Shown one piece after another: positions 37,201 through 46,500 of a DNA stretch of 64,000 nucleotides. Within the stretch, counting starts at the first letter, position 1; every line of letters starts with the position of its first letter. The notes beneath the pieces were generated by a model. The model did not search any database, was not told where the DNA came from, and saw only the letters and a list, made by a program, of their open reading frames with translations. The DNA lies in the NCBI GenBank assembly GCA_022457155.1, contig JAJGOT010000259.1, forward strand, positions 124,001-188,000. Direction: 5' to 3'. The DNA is from Cladopsammia gracilis (Eukaryota > Cnidaria > Anthozoa > Scleractinia > Dendrophylliidae). The translations under genes and the position numbers were made by a program.

Positions 37201-40200
37201 TGTCATTCAGTAGCAGGCCTTTAGGGTCGCAAAACATAAGGGCAATCAACCAAAAGCCTAAGGGCATACGAAAATCGCTCTATCACTTACATTTCCCGCC
37301 ATCGTAGATAACAGACGACATGGCAAAGATGAGCTGTTTACAGACATCAGGTAGAACAGGGCGGGGTGTGGCGGGGGTGAGGTGATAATCCAGGCATCTA
37401 AACCGATCAAACTGCCTTTTCCTCTGTTCTCCGTCAGGGCCTTGAAATATGGATACCGATTCCGCGTAAGGAACAAGCACCATCTACAGAAAACACAAGC
37501 AAAATGAATGCTTTTGAGCAGTATTATCTGTGCTACTGTTAATTAATTATCTAGCCTGTGATGAAGCTCTCGGGATCAGGGGTTGGGGGAGGGGGAGGGG
37601 GGAGGAAAGGATTCCACCCCCTTCCCCCAACCTCCCCCCTCCCTTTACCAACCCCAACCCCTAAGCCCCAATATCCGATCCCGAGAACTTACTCGCACGC
37701 TATAAATTATGCTGCGCAAGGTTGTTTTAACTTTTAAGTCCACAGAAGATATTATTTATTGTGGCCATTTAAAAGCGCTACAGAGTAGTTCTTTAACTTG
37801 ACGCTAGTTGTTTGTATTTGAAGTTGAGATTTCTTTTGCTTGTTTGAACTGGGCCATTATTACATGATAAGCAGAAGATTTAATCCATTCACTGCCAGAC
37901 TAACTTATGGAGACATGTAGTGTAGTTATTACTTTTGAGTCTGTTGTGAAATCCTATAGTGTGACCATTCAAATGAAACCTCTTCAGCAGTACTTTTGCA
38001 TGGTACCATTTGTTTTAACTTTTGAGTCTGTTGATGAAATCCTATGGTGTGACCATTCAAATGAAACCTCTTCAGCAGTACTTTTGCATGGTACCGTTTG
38101 TTCTAACTTTTGAGTCTGTGGATGAAATCCTATGATGTGACCATTCAAATGAAACCTCTTCGGCAGTTCTTTTGCATGGTACCATTTCTTTTTCAACATT
38201 TTACAAAATGAAATTTGGGATTTTTCTTGAATTTTGATTTTTGGCATTCTTGAAGTTAAGGGTTAACTTACCGAGTCAGTCAGAATAGTAGGAGCTCCAT
38301 CAGTGTTGGACTCATGCCTACTGTAAGTAACCTCCACAACATATGATACATCCTTCTCCATACACACGCTTGGTAGCATTAGGACATAGCGTTGTGGAGT
38401 TGTCAAGATGGCCGAGAAATTCCCGTAATTGGGATCCTTGGCGTTAGTCGCGTTTTCACATTGACCGCTGGCTAGTGGCAGCCCGTCGATGCGCTGAATG
38501 TTAACGTTGACTTTCCATATCCCAGAATCCTACAGAAGAAACAGTACAATTGCTTAGACTGCGAAACAGGCGCATATTGGAGTGCACGAGCGCGAAGCGC
38601 GTACTACCTCGCGGGACTCGCGCTCCACGCTCGTTGCTCACGCTTTCCGCTCGCACACCACAAAAGCGCGTGTTACGCAGACTTCAGGCCCCGGTTGTTC
38701 AAAAGGTGGATAGCGCTATCCACCGGATAAATCACTATCCAGTGTATAACATGAAGGATTTTGTTAATACTTATCCCCTGGATAGTGATTTATCCGGTGG
38801 ATAGCGCTATCCACCTTTTGAACAACTGGTACCAGGTTGTTAAATCTTCTACTGATAGATTCAAACCTTGAGCAAGGTGATGTAGTTGTTAGTGTTGTGT
38901 CTACGGATAAAATTTAACCGAATATTGTACAGATAAAACACCTTACAAACGAACTTTGCTAAACATCATTCACGTAGCTGAATTCTTGATCAAGATTTTC
39001 TCCTTTGGACTTTCAATGTCGCATCATGGCTTTGTTTTGTTTGGTTATTTGAATTGGCCATGTCCTTCACCACTGAAATTTTTTAGTGTTTTGTAAGGCA
39101 AAACGACATTTCACTTTGCTCCATGAAAACTACACCACGCCCTAAGTGCAAATAGCAAATAAAATAGTTCTTCAGTTCGCCAAAGTACAGGCAAAGACAA
39201 TCACTAAATCAATACATCAATCAATCGATTATCGATACAACATTGACACTGGTTATTGACAGGCGTCATGTCAGTATACTATTGCATGGACCTAGTTTGC
39301 GGGCAACACGCGTGTAAAGATACCAGACTGCAGCCATTTTACATACGTGCATTTAGTACAACAAAACTCTCTTTACCGTACCTTTGGTTCGTATCTCACT
39401 AAAATGTTGTATTCTCCAGTGTAAGGTACGTTAGTTACAGAGTATTCCAAAGCCGCGTTGTCCTTAACTTCAGTAAACCCATCTCCTGTCCACGTGACTA
39501 CTTCTCCGGGTATTCGTTCCCTCGGGACAACTTTCCCGTTTTGCTGCCCCTGTGATAGAGAAAGAAACAAAATATGAAAAAGATTCTGGGACTGAAGTGA
39601 ACTCGAGGTAATTGAATAGCTTGAGCTACTGAATTCGGTCTAAGAGATTTGTATCTTATGGTCTCGTTACCATGAATAGGAGAATTACAGGATATCATAA
39701 AGGTGTGATATCATTTGGAATTTAGCCAATACCGACTTACAGATGTAGATAAAGTTAACGTCGTTCTTCAAACAAGAGACTAATAACTAAAACGTTCAAA
39801 TTAACCTCAGCCCCTTTCCTCAGTTCGCGTGCATGAACTTCACCTTTGAAAAAAAGAATGGACATTAAAGCCTCGCTGAGGTTAACGACAATTTCCAACG
39901 TTCATTAGAATGATTTTACACCACTGATGTCAAATACCGTGTACGAGGAAATTTTTGCGGATCGAGACAGCTAAAATTTCTGCTGGGAGGAAATGTTTGC
40001 GGATTTCTGGTCAAGTATAAATAAAATTCAAGGCAGTATCAGTATTGCAATTTTACTTCCTGACCGGAAGTTTCTATAGTTCCCAGAGTTATGGTTGCTG
40101 TTCTAATAATAACGCCAACATAAACATAATAAACGAGATAACCTGAGTGAATTTTTGTACGTTCTTGTAAAAACGTATTAGTCGATTAAGATAACAGTCT

Positions 40201-43200
40201 CTGGTTCTTTTGAGGACGTGTGTGGAGTTGAATCGGTAATAGAGATGACTGTTGTGCCGGTCACCTCGGAGTTATGAGAGCAATATGTTCCAGTTCCTGT
40301 TAAGCCAATATACACCATTAAAACAAAATTTACTAATTTGCGGAAAATTTTGCGGGAGTTTCTTTCTTCGGGAGTTTTTTTTTTTTTTCGGATCGAAGGA
40401 AATCCGCAAAATCCGCAAAAATTAACTCCCGCAAAATTAAACTCTTACACGGTATAATTATTGTAATGACCGTTGGAAAATGTTAAAAGGTAAAAAGAAT
40501 AATCAGTTATAAAGGAAACCTGTGGATACCTTGCATAATGTCCGCACCAGATAAATTTGACTGTTGGAGAATTACAACCCTTGTTAACAAGCAAAAGACA
40601 TACCCCAATCACTTTAGCTTCTTCTGACTCGTATTTCAAGTGGTCTGGTAATGGAAAGAAGTTCCCAGTCTGCGTTTGATCGCATCGCCTTCCCGTGATG
40701 CCCTTCCGGCAGCGGCACTGTCCTTTGACCTGTTCACAGTTCCTCTCATAGCTACCACCGACGTCACATTCACATAACTTACATCCGACCGAAATTGCGC
40801 TCAGTCCCCAGTAACCAGGCTGGATAGAAAAGGAGAGAAAGTCAGCGAGAGTATAAAACTCTTGCACAAGAGTTGGAGAGAGCGCAGGTTGGTAGTAAGA
40901 CAAGGGATATCAACTGAACTCGTCAACTCTCGTTCATGCATGCATGACTCAACCTATAAATATTTTTTACTCGGTAAATAATCCCTTCTTTACAAAAGAC
41001 AAAACTAAAGTCATGTGATGGCAGATCTAACATTTGAGTCTGTAAACGAAATCATAAAGTGCTGAGTAGCAATTTCCTATTGTCCTGTTTTTTTTGTTTT
41101 TTTTTTTGCAAACATAAATTCTGATTTTGGCCACTCATAGGAGACAGAAAATAAGAATGGGATATCCCATTTTATATGTACACCCCCACCCCCTTTATTG
41201 GGATCTTGTATATCCACCAAAGGCGTTATTTTTTAGGATTTCCAGGAGGGGGGCAGACTCTGACTCAGTATGCAGCTCACCTGACAGCGATCGCATCGTG
41301 TTCCCATAACAAACCGTTTACAAGTGCATTTTCCATCGCTAGGGTTGCATACACCGACTGTACCTAGAGAACTGCAATCACAAGCTGGAATGACAAGCAA
41401 ACAAAGAAACATACAAAATTCCATTAGTAAAATTTACAGCAACTCACTCAGGAAAACCGAAGACTCTGGGGTCGAGATGTCCCCACAATCTGAATGCCTG
41501 GAACAGACCATGAAGATATGTAAGTATATGATAGTTACCTTCACAGCCATCAGGATTGGATTCTTGTAGATTCCAGTATCCTGGTTTGCACTCTTCACAC
41601 CTGATTCCATCCACATTAGTCTTGCAGATGCATCGCCCAGCAACCTGGCCTGCATCAGGGTCGTTTTTACCCTCACACTCTCCCCCAGTCACACCGCCAA
41701 CATTATCGCAGTTACATGCTGCAGTCAAAAACACACAAAATAAGGGTTTGACCCCTCAACTACTGGAGCCAACTATAAGAGAAATACCAAGTGCTTCAGC
41801 GAAGACAGAACAAACAATAATGAGATTTACTCTCCAAAAGAGAGGAAAGTGCTACTTATATGAGAGTGTTTACTGCATACAGGTAGGTAACTTTTAAGAG
41901 GGCTGGCCAAGTTTAAAAACCTTAAAAAATAAGGGCCCTCTACCCTGGCCGTGCAAAAAGGCCCCACCATATGTGCCTGTACACTCAAGAATATTACACT
42001 GTATAAGACAACTTTTATTTCTTCACCCAGGGTCTATGTGCCCACACATCATCTCTCCATGTGGAATATCATTAGGTATTCAGATAAAGAGAATGTAAAT
42101 GAAAGTCACTATTCCATGTAAGCTTGTGCATGCATTCATTTAATGACACTTACGAATACAAGCATCAGGCTCTCTGAAGTCTTTAGTAGGATCCTGGTAA
42201 TGAAGCGGCTTACACTTCTCACACTTGCGGCCCACAGTGTTGTGTAAACAGCTCACACAGACACCACCACTCACATTGCCAGATGCCGCATACACAGCAG
42301 GATCAAACCGGCACTCTGCTGCATGGCCATTGCAGTCACATTCTGTCGCGTGAAAAGTATACCATAAGTTCACAATAATACATGTATAAAAATATATTTG
42401 TCAGTAACTGACTGGCATGCCCTATCTATCTGCAAATACATGTATTTATTATTCGACATAACATTCTAGAGTGCAAATACATGTACACATCAAAACAAGT
42501 GCAAATATGACACGTTTTTACACTCTTCTGGCCGTGCACTAGGAAAAACAGTTTCAAAAACTAAGTTTTAAGAGATTAAATTTATGAATAACTTCTATTT
42601 AATCACCCTTCTGGGGAAAATAATTTGAAATATATGTCTCATTTGAATAATTGCCTACCCCTTCTCCCCTTCTAATTTTTCAACTCTATAATGTTGCAGC
42701 AAGCAATATTCCCTTAATTGATTCCCCCCCCCCCCCTCCTCTCCCCTTCTGTAATACTTGCCCCGTTTTGAAGCGATAAAAACTAATAATTTTACAGTTC
42801 CTCCGAGCTATTATTTGAGGAAATTAGATACTTTTATAACACTTGAGACCATGGTATGCTATATCACAGAAACATACTTACCGCATCTGTAAGTTAAATG
42901 TAACATTAAAGGTTGTCAAGAACAATGGTGTTTAAGACTTCATAGCTAAACACTCACTTCTGCATTCGAAGGAGTCATCAGCTGTGGCAGGTCTCCAGGG
43001 TGTGTCATTGTACCCCATCTTACAGCGTTCACAGTTCTTTCCTGTTGTGTTATGGGTGCAGTCACACTTGCCATATACCTGTTTGGCAAATACAAATCAG
43101 CATTATACAGGGATAACCCCTTTATGGGGTTTAGCATGAGGCTTTTTTTTTCTCTCCCCATCCATAATCTCTCGATATGCCTAGTTCCCATCCCTTCTCT

Positions 43201-43503
43201 CACAGTTTCCACCCCTGGCTCTTGCAGTTCCCACCTAATTGTTCCCCAGATTTAAAGCCCCATTTCTCAGTTTGTATTCATCCCTTTAAGCTCCATTTCC
43301 ACCCCCTTCTCAATCAGTCCCCATGTATCTCCACCTCTTTCAGTTTCCACCCCATTTCTTAGTAGCTACCTTTTTGTCTTTCCCTCTCAGTTCCCATTCT
43401 CTTCTCTCTCAGTTCCCGGCCATTCCCTTCTCTCTCAGTTCCCATTCCAGTTCTTATTTTGTTAATGTCATCTTACAAAACTAAAGCTGAGGAGGCCTAA
43501 TTA

Positions 43504-43548
<45 letters not shown>

Positions 43549-46500
43549 TCTATTCTTCTTATAGTAATGTTTAATTGATTATTTAAAAAAAAAATTCCCT
43601 TCTCTCTTGGTTCCCATTCCGTTCTCTCTCAGTTCCCATTCCCTTCTCTCTTGGTTCCCAATCTCTTCTCTCTCAGTTCCCATTCCCTTCTCTCTCAGTT
43701 CCCATTCCCTTCTCTCTCAGTTCCCATTCCCTTCTCTCTTGGTTCCCATTCCCTTCTCTCTCAGTTCCCATTCCCTTCTCTCTCAGTTCCCATTCCCTTC
43801 TCTCTCAGTTCCCATTCCCTTCTCTCTGTTCCCATTCCCTTTTCTCTGTTCCCATTCCCTTCTCTCTCAGTTCCCATTCTCTTCACTCTCAGTTGCCATT
43901 CCCTTCTCTCTCAGTTCCCAATCCCTTTCTCTCTGTTCCCATTCCCTTCTCTCTGTTCCCATTCCCTTCTCTCTCAGTTCCCATTCTCTTCACTCTCAGT
44001 TCCCATTCCCTTCTCTCTCAGTTGCCATTCCCTTCTCTCTCAGTTCCCAATCCCTAGCTTCTCTCTGTTCCCAATCCCTTTCTCTCTCGGTTCCCAATCC
44101 CTTTCTCTCTGTTCCCATTCCCTTCTCTCTCAGTTCCCATTCCCTTCTCTCTCGGTTCCCAATCCCTTTCTCTCTCAGCCGTCCCATTCCCTTCACTCTC
44201 AGTTCCCATTCCCTTCTCTCTCGGTTTCCATTCCCTTTCTTTCAGATCCCACTTCCTTCTCTTCCAGTTCCCATTCCTTTTCTCTCTCAGTTTCCACACC
44301 CTTGTTTCCCACGCCCAGTTTCCACCACCTTCTCTCTCCATTTTACCCCCTTTCCTCCCATTTCCTACAGAATATTAAAATTTTAATGCACCTGGTCCCC
44401 CTTTGCCATCCATTCATTCTCCTAGTTTCCCAGGGCACTTACCATACCAGGGATGCTAGCTTCTCCAGGCAGTGGAAGGCACTGTTCAGCATGCCCATAA
44501 CATGAACAGCTGCCCCTGATGACAAGGTCATAGACAGCATAGTAGTATTTCAGTTTGGTATCTGGCTTGGTGGGGTCCAGTACCAAGTCACCAAGAGTAT
44601 GCAGTTTGGTGAAGTTGATTCGTATGTTGGTCAGCTTCAGCAAGTTCTGGACTTTTTCACTGTATGGATTTTTTACTAGGATTTGAGGATTAAGAGCTCT
44701 GAAGATAACCTTTTGATGGAAAGAAAAATATATGTTACTAAGGGCTCTCTTGGATAAAGAAGCATTAAGATCTTAGAAAGATCTTTTTGAGATCGTTGCT
44801 GCAGTCAAATGACAGCCCGCAGTCTTCATCAAAATCTGTAAGATGCCTGCCATTTCACTGCTAATCAGCTGCAAAAAGGCTGCCAGTCAAAGTTAAGTCA
44901 AATTGCAGTTGTTTTACAGAGCTTCCATTTTCGAACGGGTTTATTATTATGGTTGTAGTCAGTTGTGCTGTTATTGTCATAAATGTCATTGTTATACTAA
45001 TAGAGTATAATCAGATATTTGGAAAGAGTACAATAACAAAAAATGCCCTCTTGCCAAATATCAGCATCTTATTGCGATATGGTGGTCAGGTACATGTATT
45101 GGCACTTATATGTCGAGTGATGACTCCATACAACCCTTCTAATTTTGCCTCAGTTCCAAACATTTGGTACAGGTCCCCTTGTTGGACTCCACTCTACTTA
45201 CGACCATGTAAGACCAGGTGAGCATTTATCCAGAATTTGAAGGGCATGCAGCATTTTAAGGCCTGTTTATACAAAATAAAATATGTAGCATACAGGTACC
45301 AAATATTGAATTTGATTCCAAATTTACTTTCGTGTCTGAGAAGCTTACATAAAATTTCACCTCTGCCATTCAATTCATTTAATTCCTCACCTCTCCATTT
45401 GTAGATGGCTCCACTGATGAGAAATCCTCTGTACAAACAACATCATCGACATCTACCTGGGGTCCATCTGGAATGCCTGGAAATGTCTGTTTACAGTCAG
45501 CAGCATAATAACGATACACATTCCAGTTCCTGCCGTAGTCCCAAGAGCGCTCTATCAACATACCAGCAGGACGGAATGTGCGGAATGTCATCACCAAATG
45601 AGTGAAGTGAAACTGAGCTTCAAGATTCAGCTGAGGACAAAAAGTGATATTTAACATACATACATGTACATTGTACAAATAATGAATGTGCATACATGTA
45701 CATGCTAGTGTATGTCAAAGACAAGTGACCATCCCCTTGGGTATGCACCGCATATGCTTAAGGCTTATAAACAGGAATTTAGGGTGTGTTATATCACATA
45801 CCTGGATGTACACATCTTCTTTAGCATTCTCTGATTGCCACCACGTCTTTTCCTTTTGCCCGTTAAAATTTGAGATCATTTTCCTTGGCTCATGGTTATT
45901 CTCTGTTTCATTTGCATCACAGACAAAACACTCGTTTTGTTCAAGGAGATGAGATACAATGCAGTAATCCTCTGCTTCAGTCATGCCACAAGTGGATGAT
46001 GCAGACAGCTCGTCAGCGCGACCAATCATAAGATCCCCAGTGGCTGGATAACAACTGCGTTTATCACATGGGTTTTGACTTATAGCTTGGTAAACTGGTA
46101 ATTGGAACAAACAAATTAAAATATTTCATCAATTTATTAATTTGTTCATTGATTGGTATGTACAGAATCACAGGCATCCCATCTGGCTAAAGCTTATCCC
46201 AGTTTCTTTAATACATGTATGAACTAACCAAGACTTTGCTCTTAGAAGAATCACAGGAAGCCCAAAGGCCCCCAACTATTAAAGTTTTATGCAAAAAGTA
46301 AGTTTTTCTAGTTGGCTGAAGACAAAGGGCCTGGGCGCTGCTAGAGCACAGCCCTGGTAACATGTGCTTTTTTAGGTCAATTCAAGTATGTAAGTTATGT
46401 ATTAACTTTTGGATAGAAAGAGGCAATTTGGATTGACATTTCTTGCTAAAGAAACAACACAATAGCACAGGGTCCCACTGCAGGTCTCCAACTTAATTAC

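Larger units (their letters stand above)
37291..39549 (-). other. Laminin beta exons 10-12: laminin IV type B domain
   Basis: Residues about 553-758. Blocks include [27 protein letters not shown], a central exon (38529-38272; [18 protein letters not shown] ... [17 protein letters not shown]) and [20 protein letters not shown]. Matching human motifs are WTGAGFVRV and EYDILIRYEP. Confidence 0.9.

Noticed and set aside
43607..44505. Long Ser/Pro/Phe-rich ORFs (260-285 codons) and Glu/Arg-rich minus-strand ORFs
   Set aside because: They are read-through of the 22-bp minisatellite in several frames and lie in a laminin intron.
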